NCBI RefSeq assembly: GCF_900095885.1
Contig: NZ_LT615367.1
Span: forward strand, 124,001-188,000
From: Dickeya aquatica
Lineage (GTDB): Bacteria > Pseudomonadota > Gammaproteobacteria > Enterobacterales > Enterobacteriaceae
Length of the DNA: 64,000 bases
Direction of reading: 5' to 3'
Under the pieces are notes generated by a model. It did no database searches. It was given only the letters and a program-made list of their open reading frames with translations, and was not told the DNA's origin. The translations under genes and the position numbers were made by a program. Below, one piece after another: positions 8,075 to 18,420 of this stretch. Positions within the stretch are counted from its first letter, which is position 1. Each line of letters opens with the position of its first letter.

Positions 8075-9772
8075 TTAGAAGGTTTCCCAGTCGCCATGAT
8101 GGGCGCGCCCGCCTGCCAGTGCCACCTTGGCCGGGGCCAGCTTCGGCGCGGTTTTGCGGCTGGCGGGGGCTGCCGTTTTACGGGCGACGGGCTGTGATGC
8201 CGGTGCTACCGTGGCCTGCCCGATGTTAAACACGCTCATCAATTCAACCAGTTTCGCGGCCTGATCGTTCAGGCTGTCTGCGGCACTGGCTGATTCTTCC
8301 ACCAGCGCGGCATTTTGCTGGGTCACGCTGTCGAGCTGGGTAATGGCTTGATTAATTTGTGCAATACCCGATTCCTGTTCCTGGGTCGTGACGCCGATTT
8401 CGCCAATCAGGTTAGCGACGTGCTGGGCCTGAGTGACGATATCACTCATGGTTTCACCGGCGTGGGAAACCAGCTGTGAACCGCTTTCCACTTTCTCCAT
8501 GCTGGTGGTAATCAGTTCTTTAATTTCACGCGCTGCCGAGGCCGAGCGCTGGGCCAGCGAGCGCACTTCCCCTGCAACGACCGCAAAACCACGGCCTTGT
8601 TCGCCTGCCCGTGCTGCTTCTACCGCCGCGTTGAGCGCCAGAATGTTGGTCTGAAACGCGATGCCGTCAATGACGGTGATGATATCGCCAATCTTGCGCG
8701 AACTGGTGCTGATATCGCCCATCGTGTTAATGACATCACGTACCACATCATTGCCTTTGGCGGCGGTCTGGCTGGCGGTGCCCGCAAGCTGGGCCGCTTC
8801 ACGTACGGTATCGCCATTTTGCCGGATGGTTTGGCTGATTTGCTCCATGGAAGCGGCTGTTTCCTGCACGCTGGCGGCCTGTTCCTCAGTGCGACGGCTC
8901 AGGTCGTTGCTGCCGATGGCAATTTCACTCGAGCCGGTCGAGATGGAGGCGCTGCTGTCATGCACCTGCTGCACCATGTTACTCAGTCCGACACGCATTT
9001 CGTTCATAGCAGCAAGCAGGCTGGTGTCATCGCCCGGGCGGAGTTCCACATGGATAGCCAGATTGCCTGCGGAAATTTGCCTTGCGATATCAGAGGCATA
9101 AGCCGGTTCGCCGCCAAGTAAGCCTTTAATTCTGCGGGTAATCAACCAGGCAATCGCCACGCCGAGTACGGTTGAGGTTACGGTGAGTACCAGCATTAAC
9201 AGCCCGGAGGCTTGTGCTGACTGGCTGGCTTCATCTGCTGAATTCTGGGTATCGCCCTTCTGGTAGATCACCATGTTGTTGATGGCTTTAAAATAAGCCT
9301 CCTGAGCAGGCCTCACCTCGTTCATAATGGTGTTTTTGGCCTCATCCAGCTTATTATCCTGGCTCAGCGCAATGGCTTTTTGTGTGGCGGCGAGGCTGGC
9401 CGGGCGCGCCTGATTAATTCCATCGAATAGCGCTTTTTCTTTACTGGTGTGGGCTAATTCATCCAGACGTTTGAGAATTTCGCTATTGCGCGTAATGGTT
9501 TTGGTAATCTGTTGTTTCTCTTGCGTGACCTGATCGGGTGTGGTGAATAATGTCAGGTTGCGAACGGAGATGGCGATAACATTTAAATTATCTTTCAGCT
9601 CTTGAATGAGCAATAAACCTTCTATTTGGTCATTTGCCAAATTATTTATATTGTTACTTTGCTGGCGTAACTGAAATTGGCCATAGGTGGAGACAAAAAA
9701 GCTAATAATCAATACGATGGCGAAACCTGTGCCGAGCATGGTGGCCAGTTTCATGTTTTTGAGAATGTTCAT
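8075..9772 (-). CDS. methyl-accepting chemotaxis protein (second of four)
   Basis: A 565-residue chemoreceptor with TM1 (about residues 12-34), a 4HB-type periplasmic sensor, TM2 (about 190-215), a HAMP domain beginning near GGEPAYASDIARQIS, and a cytoplasmic signalling domain with the canonical tip [22 protein letters not shown]. It ends GDWETF, a C-terminal xWxxF pentapeptide of the kind that docks CheR and CheB, after an Ala/Pro/Lys-rich flexible linker. It is therefore a full-function receptor able to support adaptation of neighbours lacking the tag. GAGGAT precedes the start. A possible FliA promoter lies about 190 bp upstream (9960-9986). The sensed ligand cannot be read from the sequence. 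Confidence 0.94.
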   Translation of the reverse strand: MNILKNMKLATMLGTGFAIVLIISFFVSTYGQFQLRQQSNNINNLANDQIEGLLLIQELKDNLNVIAISVRNLTLFTTPDQVTQEKQQITKTITRNSEILKRLDELAHTSKEKALFDGINQARPASLAATQKAIALSQDNKLDEAKNTIMNEVRPAQEAYFKAINNMVIYQKGDTQNSADEASQSAQASGLLMLVLTVTSTVLGVAIAWLITRRIKGLLGGEPAYASDIARQISAGNLAIHVELRPGDDTSLLAAMNEMRVGLSNMVQQVHDSSASISTGSSEIAIGSNDLSRRTEEQAASVQETAASMEQISQTIRQNGDTVREAAQLAGTASQTAAKGNDVVRDVINTMGDISTSSRKIGDIITVIDGIAFQTNILALNAAVEAARAGEQGRGFAVVAGEVRSLAQRSASAAREIKELITTSMEKVESGSQLVSHAGETMSDIVTQAQHVANLIGEIGVTTQEQESGIAQINQAITQLDSVTQQNAALVEESASAADSLNDQAAKLVELMSVFNIGQATVAPASQPVARKTAAPASRKTAPKLAPAKVALAGGRAHHGDWETF

Positions 9773-10394
9773 GTCTTATCCTCTAAAGGCTGTGTTAATT
9801 CGATGACTCATCATGCTGATGGCATAAAAGGCTGCGTGTATCAAAATCAGATAACAACAATCATTCAGGCGCAATCACTTAATGTAAGCGGTGGGGTTGC
9901 CTGCGATTTCACGATTAATATAATCGATGAGTCTTGGTTATATCTTAAGACGTGATAATTTATCGCTGGTCGGTTATTTATTTTTAATAACTCTGGTTAT
10001 TTCCCGGGAATAAATGAGATGGTAATTTAAATAACAATTTTCTGCGTGATTATCGATTTAATGATGATGTGTATTTTTTCCATTGATTAAAAATATTGTT
10101 ATCACTCTGTATTGGTGTGGTCGTCACATTGTTGCAGCGAGATCGCCGCGCATGGCATGGCGAACCGCCAGAATTTTCTGCCACGATATATTTTATATTT
10201 CACCTTAATATCATGGCGTTATGTGACATGCGAACAGAATTGAGCGGTTCGTGTCTGTGCGTGGTCTAAAGAGGTCGGCAGGATTGCCGTTATGTTTCAA
10301 TGTGTGTCAGAAAAATTCTGCCGGATGGCGAGCGCTAATGCCTGCGGCTTGATTTTCGCTGATGGAACCTGACAGGTATCGCACAGGACTTCGA
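9773..10394. other. 622-bp AT-rich divergent region between MCP 2 and an unrecognised gene
   Basis: Apart from the possible FliA site at 9960-9986 on the minus strand, I see no gene or clear structure. The stretch from 9940 to 10120 is strongly AT-rich and probably holds the promoters for both flanking genes. Confidence 0.4.
9960..9986 (-). promoter_or_regulatory. possible sigma-28 (FliA) promoter for MCP 2
   Basis: On the minus strand a TAAA box (9983-9986) is followed by exactly 15 bases and AGCGATAA (9960-9967). The FliA consensus is TAAAGTTT-N11-GCCGATAA, so four of four core -35 bases and six of eight -10 bases match with correct spacing. Chemoreceptor genes are typical FliA targets. 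I found no equally good site upstream of the other three receptors. Confidence 0.35.
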
Positions 10395-11285
10395 ATGACT
10401 TCTCCTCTTTCTTTCAACCGGTCTGCTACGGGGATCGCCGTACAGAATACCCGAGCCGATAGCGACTCCCGCCCGGCTCCCGCCAGCACAGACACCGAGA
10501 CGTCTGAGCCGCCGTCACTCACGTCTGTGATGGTGCAATTCAGCAACGAGGTGCGTAAACAGTTTGATGCTGCGATGCGCGCCAACATGAATCAGCTTAA
10601 TAACGCCAGGCAAGATCTGGCTCGCTCGCGTGTTGAACAAATCAAGCAACGTATCCAGATGCTGAAGATGATGGTGATGTCTCTGGCCGGGCAGTCGGTG
10701 CCTCCTGGCCTGCTGAGCGAGATCCGCCAGTTGGCCAGAGAGCTGGGGCAGGCCGCGAAAACATTGAGCGAGGGCAGTGGTAGCGGCGCGGCTGGCGGGG
10801 GTGTTGCGGGCATGAGCGGAGGGGAAAATGCGTCTGGCGTGATGCAAGGTGCGACCTCGGCGCAGGCTGGCGCGACGGCACCGGGGGCGAGCGCGTCTGC
10901 TGAATCCGGTAGTGAAGGGGAGCAGGCCGCTGATACCGCCTCGGCGGCAAAAGGCGAGGGTGACGCGCTGGCGCAGGCCGCGGAGCAATTGCAGAACATC
11001 GTGGCGGCATTTACTGAACGGGATAATGGCTCATCGCAGCATCGGGCGGATGCGAAATCGGTACAGGAAGCGGTTCGTGAGCTGAAATCGCTGGTTGCGA
11101 TGGTGAAAAACGCGAGTAAACACGGCGACCAGCAAGCCCATAAGACGATTCAGGAGATAGACCGGGCAATCGCGGATACCGAGAAGACCGTTCAGTCGAT
11201 GGACATGACAGCCGGCGGAGCGGATATCCGCGTTGATGCGGCGGCGGGGTCTGTGGGTCATGTTTCGATAGATGTGCAGGTGTGA
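10395..11285 (+). CDS. unrecognised protein, helical ends with Ala/Gly/Ser-rich centre
   Basis: A 296-residue protein; an ATG 33 bp upstream is an alternative start. I do not recognise the family. It has no signal peptide or membrane segment. Residues about 40-130 are helical and charged (LTSVMVQFSNEVRKQF, then RSRVEQIKQRIQMLKMMV), followed by an Ala/Gly/Ser-rich linker (about 130-195), a second helical part with heptad-like spacing (about 200-275), and a terminal beta-like stretch GSVGHVSIDVQV. The first helical block resembles FlxA-type flagellar-regulon proteins in flavour only. It is the only rightward gene inside the chemoreceptor cluster and converges on MCP 3 with 51 bp between stops, so a motility link is possible but unproven. 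Confidence 0.65.
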   Translation: MTSPLSFNRSATGIAVQNTRADSDSRPAPASTDTETSEPPSLTSVMVQFSNEVRKQFDAAMRANMNQLNNARQDLARSRVEQIKQRIQMLKMMVMSLAGQSVPPGLLSEIRQLARELGQAAKTLSEGSGSGAAGGGVAGMSGGENASGVMQGATSAQAGATAPGASASAESGSEGEQAADTASAAKGEGDALAQAAEQLQNIVAAFTERDNGSSQHRADAKSVQEAVRELKSLVAMVKNASKHGDQQAHKTIQEIDRAIADTEKTVQSMDMTAGGADIRVDAAAGSVGHVSIDVQV

Positions 11286-11336
11286 GTCAGGCGCGCAGCG
11301 TGGCTACGCGCCAGTGTAACGCGACGGGCGCAAGCG

Positions 11337-12962
11337 CTAGCGTGATGCCAGGGCCAGGCGCAACGCGCTGTTGTCCTCAGCAAAGTGATGAGGCTGGTGC
11401 GTATGGCTGGCGAGCACGAACATGTTCATCAACTGCAACATATGGCTGGCCTGAGCGTTCAGGCTGTCGGCGGCATTGGCGGATTGTTCCACCAGCGCCG
11501 CGTTTTGCTGAGTGACCCGGTCAAGCTGGCTGATGGCGTTGTGAATCTGGCCGATGCCGGATTCCTGCTCGGTTGTCGTTACGCCAATTTCCCGAATGAG
11601 CTCAGCAACGTGGTGTGCCTGAGTGACGATATCGGTCATGGTATTACCGGCGTTACCGACCAGTTGCGCGCCGCTTTCCACTTTTTCCATGCTTTCAGTG
11701 ATCAGTGCTTTGATCTCCCGAGCTGCCGAGGCCGAGCGCTGGGCCAGCGAACGGACTTCCCCGGCAACCACGGCAAACCCCCGGCCTTGCTCACCGGCGC
11801 GGGCGGCTTCTACCGCCGCATTCAGTGCCAGAATATTGGTCTGAAACGCAATGCCGTCAATAACGCTGATGATATCGCCGATTTTGCGCGAACTGGTGGT
11901 GATGTCTGCCATGGTACGAATCACATCGCTCACCACGTCATTGCCTTTGGCGGCGGTGGTGCTGGCAGCGCTGGCAAGCTGGGCGGCTTCGCGCACGGTA
12001 TCGCCATTCTGCCGGATGGTCTGGCTGATTTGCTCCATGGAGGCCGCCGTTTGTTGCAGGCTGGCGGCCTGCTGTTCGGTACGGCTGCTTAAATCGGCAT
12101 TGCCGCTGGCAATTTGCTGTGAACCGGAGGCGATGGATTCGCTGCTCTGGCGCACCTGGCTGACAATTTGCCCCAGGCTGTCACACATCACCTGCATCGA
12201 GGACAGCAGGCTCTGGTTGTCGTGGCGTGCCCGTGCCACCTCAACGGCCAGATTACCCTGTGCCACCTGTTGGGCGATGTGTGCGGCATATTGCGACTCT
12301 CCTCCCAACTGGCGGCGGATATAACGGCTCAGGTAGCTTGCCGTAGCGATGCCGATAATGCTGCTTATCAGTGCCAGTGTCAGCATCAGCCAGCCCGATT
12401 GCGTGGCCTGCCGTTCGGCATGATGGGTCATGGCCAGCGTCTGTGATGACTGGTAGTCAATCATCTTCTCCAGTGTGATAAAAATCCCTTCCTGTGCTTT
12501 TTGCAGGTCAGCCACGATGATGTTGCGCGCCTGCACCGGATGCCCTTCCATCCCGGCGTCAACCGCATTTTTCATGGCTTCGTTATAGGCGGGGCGGAAC
12601 TGCTCTAGTTGCTGGAGAAACGTTTGCATTTCCGGGGCATTATCAGCCTGCCTGAGCTGCGTTATCAGCCGGGTCATGCTGCCATTCACCGATTCCAGTT
12701 GCTGGCGCTCTTGCTCGCGCTGTGTTTTATCGTTCAATAACGCGATATTACGTACCCGGCGAGCGGCGTCGTTGACGTGATCTTTGACTTTCTCCAGTTG
12801 CAACAGCATGACCACATGGGATGTTGAAAGTAACTGCATGGAGGTACTGAGTCGGCTTAACTGGAACTGGCCGAACAGCGCAATCAGAAAACCAATTACT
12901 ATCACCCATGCGAAACCGGCATTCAGCCGGGTGGAAAGTCGAACGTTCCTGAAAAGAGCCAT
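11337..12962 (-). CDS. methyl-accepting chemotaxis protein (third of four)
   Basis: The start was set at the ATG behind AGGGGG at 12962, giving [19 protein letters not shown] and 541 residues; the frame is open 79 codons further but that extension has no receptor-like features. TM1 (about 14-34), 4HB periplasmic sensor, TM2 (about 190-212), HAMP and the signalling domain with [20 protein letters not shown] are present. The C-terminus (ALRLALASR) lacks the xWxxF pentapeptide. The segment around [18 protein letters not shown] is near-identical to MCP 2, whereas the DNA over the tip is near-identical to MCP 4, so the gene looks mosaic. Ligand unknown. Confidence 0.92.
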   Translation of the reverse strand: MALFRNVRLSTRLNAGFAWVIVIGFLIALFGQFQLSRLSTSMQLLSTSHVVMLLQLEKVKDHVNDAARRVRNIALLNDKTQREQERQQLESVNGSMTRLITQLRQADNAPEMQTFLQQLEQFRPAYNEAMKNAVDAGMEGHPVQARNIIVADLQKAQEGIFITLEKMIDYQSSQTLAMTHHAERQATQSGWLMLTLALISSIIGIATASYLSRYIRRQLGGESQYAAHIAQQVAQGNLAVEVARARHDNQSLLSSMQVMCDSLGQIVSQVRQSSESIASGSQQIASGNADLSSRTEQQAASLQQTAASMEQISQTIRQNGDTVREAAQLASAASTTAAKGNDVVSDVIRTMADITTSSRKIGDIISVIDGIAFQTNILALNAAVEAARAGEQGRGFAVVAGEVRSLAQRSASAAREIKALITESMEKVESGAQLVGNAGNTMTDIVTQAHHVAELIREIGVTTTEQESGIGQIHNAISQLDRVTQQNAALVEQSANAADSLNAQASHMLQLMNMFVLASHTHQPHHFAEDNSALRLALASR

Positions 12963-13452
12963 ATGTCCCCCTAAGCGGTTGAGGTAATGATCCCGATGGC
13001 ATAAATCCGTTATGCATTTATTGGCGGTACGCTCGTCATGCATCGTCATGTGTGATGGCAGCCGAGTGGTGTTAGCGAATTCTGCGGGGTCATCAGCACC
13101 CGCGCGATTCACTGTCGGGCAACCTCTTCGCGGGCTCGCCCTCTTGTGGGGGACAGGCAGGTTGTGTGCATCAGTCCCGACACTGCGGTTGTGCACCACG
13201 CGACATACAGCACATAGCGATACCGCATTACGTTAACGATCAATCAGATGTTAACTGACTGATGTATGCTTTCCGGCGCGTGTATTCATCGTATACCTGG
13301 CCGGGAAATTCACGATCCAGGTTATAAATAACCAAAATAGTGCGGGTTGAGTAATAGGTATTCGCTATGTCAAGGGATAGCAGGAGAGGGGCAGCGGTGC
13401 AGAGCCCCACAGCCACCGCCGAAAGACGGCGACTGTGGGGGTAACGCGTTGA
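12963..13452. other. 490-bp gap between MCP 4 and MCP 3
   Basis: Contains the MCP 3 ribosome-binding site next to 12962 and presumably its promoter. At 13403-13442 a GC-rich imperfect hairpin (CCCCACAGCC paired with GGCGACTGTGGGG) lies just beyond the MCP 4 stop and could terminate that gene. No gene is supported. Confidence 0.4.
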
Positions 13453-15132
13453 CTAGAACTGTTCCCAGTTATTGCTGCTGCTGGTGGCCAGTGCGAGTTT
13501 GGGCGCGGCCGGTCTTTTCGCCGTTGAGGCGGGCTGGGAGGGCAACGATGAGAAATCATTACCGGCGTGTTTAATCTTGAACATGCTCATCAATTCCACC
13601 AGCCGCACGGCCTGATCGCTCAGGCTATCCGCGGCACTGGCGGATTCTTCTACCAGCGCGGCGTTTTGCTGTGTCACCTGGTCAAGCTGGTTGACGGCAT
13701 CATTAATTTGCGAGATACCCGAGCCTTGTTCATGGGTGGTGACGCCAATTTCCCCTATCAGGTCGGCTACCCGGCGTGCCTGACGCACCAGTTCATTAAT
13801 GGTTGTACCCGCTTCGTCTACCAGCATGGAGCCGGTTTCCACTTTCTCCACGCTGGTATTGATAAGCTCTTTAATTTCTTTGGCCGCGGAGGCTGAGCGC
13901 TGGGCCAACGAGCGCACTTCTCCGGCAACCACGGCAAACCCCCGGCCCTGCTCACCGGCGCGTGCGGCTTCCACCGCCGCATTCAGTGCCAGAATATTGG
14001 TCTGAAACGCAATGCCGTCAATGACGCCAATAATATCGCTGATTTTGTGCGAACTGCTGGAGATCTCCTCCATGGTGCGCACAATGTTGTTGACCGCATC
14101 ACCGCCTTTGGCCGCGGTGGCGCTGGCAGATTGCGCCAGTTCGGTCGCGGTTTTGACGGTATCCCCGTTCAGGCGAATGGTCTGGCTCATTTGCTCCATT
14201 GAGGCCGCAGTCTGCTGCAAGCTGGCGGCCTGCTCTTCGGTGCGCTGACTCAAATCGGTACTGCCTGCGGCAATTTCACCGGCACCGGTGGCGATGGACT
14301 CGCTGCTCTGGCGCACCTGACTGACGATTTGCTCGAGCTTCGCCCGCATTTCGTTCATCGCGGCCAGCACGCTATGACGGTCGCCTGTCTGCAATTCAAC
14401 GGGGAAAGAGAGATGACCATCGGCAATCTGCTGGGCCACGGTGGCCGCATAGGCCGGTTCACCGCCCAATTGACCTTTGACGGTACGAGTAATCAGCCAT
14501 GCGGTCAGTGCGCCGAGCACCGCGGCCACCAGCGCCAGTGCCAGCATGATAGTGCCGTTTGAACGGGCGTCCTGCATGGAGCTGCTCACCACGTTCATGG
14601 TGACTGTTTTCTGGAAATCGAGCATGTTGTCGAGCGCTTTGAACACGCCATTTTGTGCCGTTTGCATCTCGTTGAGAATCAACTCACGGGCCTGATTACG
14701 CTGCTCTGAGTCGGCTGACATGCCAAGGGCGACGGCTTTATTGAACGCTTGCAGGTAGGCCGGGCGAGCCAGTGTCAACTGGTTGAGCTGATCGCGCGTT
14801 TCCGGGGTGTCCAGCCGTTCTGATAACTGCTTGAGTACCTCGGTGTTACGGGCAATTTGCCGGTCTATCTGCTGTTTTTCGCTGGCAATACGCCCGACGT
14901 CGTTACTGAGTGCGATGTTACGAACCAGGCGGGAGTTGGTATCGAAGCCGGTCTTGGCCTCTTGAATGAGCATCATGTTCGTGAGGGTCGTACCGGAAAG
15001 ATGGTCGATGTCGTCTCCGAGGCCTAATAACTGGAGCCGGCCAAATGTTGCGACCAGCAGGCCAATCACGATAACCAGAGCGAATCCGGCACTTAGCATG
15101 GTGCCCAGTTTCATTTTCTTTAGCGCGTTCAT
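13453..15132 (-). CDS. methyl-accepting chemotaxis protein (fourth of four)
   Basis: The ATG at 15132 follows AAGGAAA and gives MNALKKMKLGTMLSAGFAL, the same beginning as its neighbours, and 559 residues; a start 17 codons upstream is less likely. The protein has TM1 (about 13-33), a 4HB sensor, TM2 (about 190-212), HAMP from GGEPAYAATVAQQIA, and the canonical hairpin tip. It ends NNWEQF, a CheR/CheB-docking xWxxF pentapeptide, after a Pro/Ala/Lys-rich linker. Like MCP 2 it should be adaptation-competent. It is divergent from the ugp operon across nearly 1 kb. Confidence 0.94.
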   Translation of the reverse strand: MNALKKMKLGTMLSAGFALVIVIGLLVATFGRLQLLGLGDDIDHLSGTTLTNMMLIQEAKTGFDTNSRLVRNIALSNDVGRIASEKQQIDRQIARNTEVLKQLSERLDTPETRDQLNQLTLARPAYLQAFNKAVALGMSADSEQRNQARELILNEMQTAQNGVFKALDNMLDFQKTVTMNVVSSSMQDARSNGTIMLALALVAAVLGALTAWLITRTVKGQLGGEPAYAATVAQQIADGHLSFPVELQTGDRHSVLAAMNEMRAKLEQIVSQVRQSSESIATGAGEIAAGSTDLSQRTEEQAASLQQTAASMEQMSQTIRLNGDTVKTATELAQSASATAAKGGDAVNNIVRTMEEISSSSHKISDIIGVIDGIAFQTNILALNAAVEAARAGEQGRGFAVVAGEVRSLAQRSASAAKEIKELINTSVEKVETGSMLVDEAGTTINELVRQARRVADLIGEIGVTTHEQGSGISQINDAVNQLDQVTQQNAALVEESASAADSLSDQAVRLVELMSMFKIKHAGNDFSSLPSQPASTAKRPAAPKLALATSSSNNWEQF

Positions 15133-15992
15133 AGATTTCCTTAACGTCGTGTATTCCATGCGTTCATTCGAGACCTCGTCCAAGAGGTAAAGTAGTTCTA
15201 TCTGTTTATAATTTGAGTTAATTCTGTTTCTTGTGAATATTTATTGGGGTTGTTCGATAAATCTCCTGTGAATGATTTTTCGTTGCAGAACATATAGAGT
15301 GATAATGGTTTTATGAAAACAGATAACATGACGATATAAAATATTTCATTAACCAGAATCGGTGCCTCAAATAATAAACACGATAATTTTGATGGAATAG
15401 GTTAAGTATTATGTGGTTATTTTTCAAATATAATGTGCTTACCGTCAAATAAAAAGGTTTTTGTCGGCGACGGGCATGGGCCGTGCCTGCCGCGAGGGGG
15501 GGTCCTGTAGCGTACAGGGCAATATCAGATAAATCAGTGCGGTAGTGCTGATTTTTACACATCAGAATAACGCGATATACCACCGGTTAAAAATGCCATA
15601 AGCCTTGAAAAATGTGTGGCGGAGCGCGCATTTTTCTCTCGGATATTCCTTAGAGACAGACTAACGCACATGACTATATTGAGAGGGTATTATTTTAATC
15701 GCGGAATATAAGCACGTTACTCCCGAGGATAATTTCTGTTTTTTTCAGGGTGATCACCGTGTGAAAATATATGCTGTGTCACAGACTCTTTTTTCATTTA
15801 TGGTTTTAGGTCGTGTTATATCGCCTTACCAACGGTGTTGAGTGCTGACTGAACGCAGCGCCGTTATCTCCTTTCGCGGTTATGCCCTTTTTTATATTGC
15901 AGCTCTGCTGCCAATTAACCCGCTGAAAAGAAAAAGAATAATGATTTTTTCCATGGCTGCGTGGCTCAGGTGGTGAAGGCTATCGTCTGCCG
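15133..15992. other. 860-bp gap upstream of MCP 4 and ugpB
   Basis: No gene supported. The region is AT-rich except for a GC-rich hairpin-forming stretch at about 15468-15500 (GGGCATGGGCCGTGCC). It must contain the MCP 4 promoter on the minus strand and upstream control for ugpB on the plus strand. I found no FliA-type site here. Confidence 0.4.
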
Positions 15993-16043
15993 GTGTCATC
16001 TGGCTGTCATGATGCAGTTATTTTTCTGTCATCCGAGCATGTC
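15993..16043 (+). promoter_or_regulatory. Pho-box array upstream of ugpB (PhoB binding)
   Basis: Four heptamers lie in exact 11-bp phase: GTGTCAT (15993), CTGTCAT (16004), CAGTTAT (16015) and CTGTCAT (16026), with a weaker fifth (GCATGTC, 16037). Two consecutive CTGTCAT-type repeats with a 4-bp spacer make one Pho box, so this is at least two boxes. A CATAAAAT at 16059-16066 could be the -10 element. ugpB is a known PhoB target in E. coli, so phosphate starvation should induce the operon. Confidence 0.85.
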
Positions 16044-16121
16044 ATGTTACCTGCCGAACATAAAATGCGCTTTTTCGCTCAAATATACGCGCCCAAGCCT
16101 AACACTATCTCAGGAGACAGC

Positions 16122-17441
16122 ATGTTTCAGCACGCTATCCGTAAAACCGCCGCCATTGTCATTATGGCGTTAGCCGCCAGCGCTCAGGCACAGGCGGTTA
16201 CCGAAATTCCGTTCTGGCATTCGATGGAAGGTGAACTGGGTAAGACCGTTAACTCTCTGGCTGACCGTTTCAACCAGACGCACAGCGATGTCAAAATTGT
16301 GCCGGTATATAAAGGCAACTATGAGCAGAGCCTGGCGGCGGGTATCGCGGCGTTTCGTAGCGGCAATGCGCCAGCCATTTTGCAGGTGTACGAAGTCGGT
16401 ACGGCGACCATGATGTCCAGCAAGGCGATTAAACCGGTCTATCAGGTGTTTAAAGACGCGGGCATCCCGTATGACGAGAGCGTGTTTGTTCCAACGGTTT
16501 CCGGCTATTACTCTGATGCGAAAACCGGCCACCTGTTGTCACAGCCGTTTAATAGCTCGACGCCGGTGATGTACTACAACAAAGATGCGTTCAAAAAAGC
16601 GGGTCTTGACCCGGAGCAGCCGCCGAAAACCTGGCAACAGATGGCCGAGTACACCGCCAAACTGCGTGCGTCGGGTATGAAGTGCGGCTACGCCAGCGGC
16701 TGGCAGGGCTGGATTCAGATTGAAAACTTCAGCGCCTGGCATGGCCTGCCGATCGCCAGTAAAAACAACGGCTTCGACGGCCTTGATGCGGTGCTGGAGT
16801 TCAATAAACCGGTTCAGATCAAGCATATTCAGATGCTGGAAGAGATGAACAAGAAGGGTGATTTCACCTATTTTGGCCGTAAAGATGAACCGACCGAGAA
16901 GTTCTATAACGGTGATTGCGCCATAACCACCGCCTCATCCGGCTCGCTGGCCAATATCCGTCAGTACGCCAAATTCAATTACGGCGTGGCCATGATGCCG
17001 TATGACGCCGAGGTGCAAGGTGCGCCGCAAAACGCCATTATCGGCGGGGCCAGCCTGTGGGTGATGAGCGGCAAAGATGCCGCGACCTACAAAGGGGTGG
17101 CAGAGTTCATGCAATTCCTGTCTGCGCCGGAAATTGCTGCCGAATGGCACCAGAAGACCGGTTATCTGCCTATCACCACGGCGGCTTATGAGCTGACCAA
17201 ACAGCAGGGCTTCTATGACAAAAACCCCGGTTCTGATATCGCCACGCGCCAGATGCTGAACAAAGCGCCGCTGCCGTTTACCAAGGGGCTACGTCTGGGC
17301 AATATGCCGCAGATCCGCACCATCGTGGACGAAGAGCTGGAAAGTGTCTGGACGGGTAAGAAGACCCCGCAGCAAGCGCTGGATACAGCGGTTGAGCGTG
17401 GTAATGCGCTGCTGCGTCGCTTCGAGCAAGCCAACAAGTAA
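16122..17441 (+). CDS. ugpB: sn-glycerol-3-phosphate ABC transporter, periplasmic binding protein
   Basis: The ATG at 16122 follows AGGAGA and gives a signal peptide ending near [11 protein letters not shown], for 439 residues in total (E. coli 438). Identity to E. coli UgpB is obvious throughout: [66 protein letters not shown] and [18 protein letters not shown]. The protein captures glycerol-3-phosphate and glycerophosphodiesters in the periplasm and hands them to UgpAE. First gene of ugpBAECQ; longer in-frame starts upstream fall within the Pho-box leader and are rejected. Confidence 0.97.
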   Translation: MFQHAIRKTAAIVIMALAASAQAQAVTEIPFWHSMEGELGKTVNSLADRFNQTHSDVKIVPVYKGNYEQSLAAGIAAFRSGNAPAILQVYEVGTATMMSSKAIKPVYQVFKDAGIPYDESVFVPTVSGYYSDAKTGHLLSQPFNSSTPVMYYNKDAFKKAGLDPEQPPKTWQQMAEYTAKLRASGMKCGYASGWQGWIQIENFSAWHGLPIASKNNGFDGLDAVLEFNKPVQIKHIQMLEEMNKKGDFTYFGRKDEPTEKFYNGDCAITTASSGSLANIRQYAKFNYGVAMMPYDAEVQGAPQNAIIGGASLWVMSGKDAATYKGVAEFMQFLSAPEIAAEWHQKTGYLPITTAAYELTKQQGFYDKNPGSDIATRQMLNKAPLPFTKGLRLGNMPQIRTIVDEELESVWTGKKTPQQALDTAVERGNALLRRFEQANK

Positions 17442-17506
17442 TCGCCTTGCGGGCCGAAAGGATTCGGCCTCTCCTGTCAGAACCCTGTTTTCCGAGAACG
17501 ATGTGC

Positions 17507-18394
17507 ATGACTGCTTCCCGTCCTGTTTTTGGCCGCAGCCTGTTGCCCTACCTGTTGGTGCTGCCGCAACTGGCTATCACGATCATTTTCTTTATCTGGC
17601 CTGCCGGGCAGGCGCTCTGGTATTCACTGCAAAGCGTTGATCCCTTCGGCTTGTCCAGTCAGTTTGTCGGGCTGGATAACTTTATCAATCTGTTCCACGA
17701 CGGTTACTACCTCGGCTCGTTTTATACCACGCTGCTGTTCAGCGTGCTGGTGGCGACCTCCGGGTTGCTGGTGTCACTGTTTCTGGCAGCCCTGGTGGAT
17801 TACACCCTGCGTTTTAGCCGCCTGTACCAGACGTTGCTGATTTTGCCCTACGCCGTCGCGCCCGCCGTGGCAGCGGTGCTGTGGATGTTTCTGTTCAACC
17901 CCGGCCTTGGGCTGATTACCTGGCTGTTGCATCAGTGGGGCTACGACTGGAACCACGCTCAGCACAGCGGTCAGGCGATGTTTCTGGTGGTGCTGGCCTC
18001 GGTGTGGAAGCAAATTAGCTACAATTTTCTGTTTTTTCTCGCTGCGTTGCAGTCCATTCCCCGCTCACTGGTGGAAGCGGCGGCAATTGACGGTGCCGGG
18101 CCGGTGCGCCGTTTTTTCAATCTGGTGCTGCCGCTGATTTCGCCGGTGAGCTTCTTCCTGCTGGTGGTTAACCTGACTTACGCCTTCTTTGATACCTTCC
18201 CGGTGATTGACGCTGCCACCGGCGGCGGGCCAGTGCAGGCGACGACCACGTTGATCTACAAAATCTATCGCGAAGGGTTTGCCGGTCTTGATCTCTCCAG
18301 TTCGGCGGCGCAGTCGGTGGTGCTGATGCTGGTGGTGACGGTGTTGACGGTTATCCAGTTCCGTTTTGTCGAGCGTAAGGTGAATTACCAATGA
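17507..18394 (+). CDS. ugpA: sn-glycerol-3-phosphate ABC transporter permease UgpA
   Basis: The ATG at 17507 gives [18 protein letters not shown] and 295 residues, the same length as E. coli UgpA; another ATG six bases upstream is too close to the GAGAA ribosome-binding site. Six membrane segments are expected. The cytoplasmic EAA loop that contacts the ATPase reads [15 protein letters not shown] (about residue 195). It forms the inner-membrane channel with UgpE. The gap to ugpB is 65 bp and the stop overlaps the region of the ugpE start, consistent with one operon. Confidence 0.96.
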   Translation: MTASRPVFGRSLLPYLLVLPQLAITIIFFIWPAGQALWYSLQSVDPFGLSSQFVGLDNFINLFHDGYYLGSFYTTLLFSVLVATSGLLVSLFLAALVDYTLRFSRLYQTLLILPYAVAPAVAAVLWMFLFNPGLGLITWLLHQWGYDWNHAQHSGQAMFLVVLASVWKQISYNFLFFLAALQSIPRSLVEAAAIDGAGPVRRFFNLVLPLISPVSFFLLVVNLTYAFFDTFPVIDAATGGGPVQATTTLIYKIYREGFAGLDLSSSAAQSVVLMLVVTVLTVIQFRFVERKVNYQ

Positions 18395-18420
18395 CCCGAT
18401 TTGCAATGACCGGGAGCCGC

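Noticed and set aside
12963-13199. N-terminal extension of MCP 3 by 79 codons
   Set aside because: The extension has no receptor features; the ATG at 12962 has a good ribosome-binding site and gives the same N-terminus as its paralogues.
15450-15600. Cyclic di-GMP riboswitch upstream of MCP 4
   Set aside because: The GC-rich stretch lacks the conserved GEMM core motifs on either strand.
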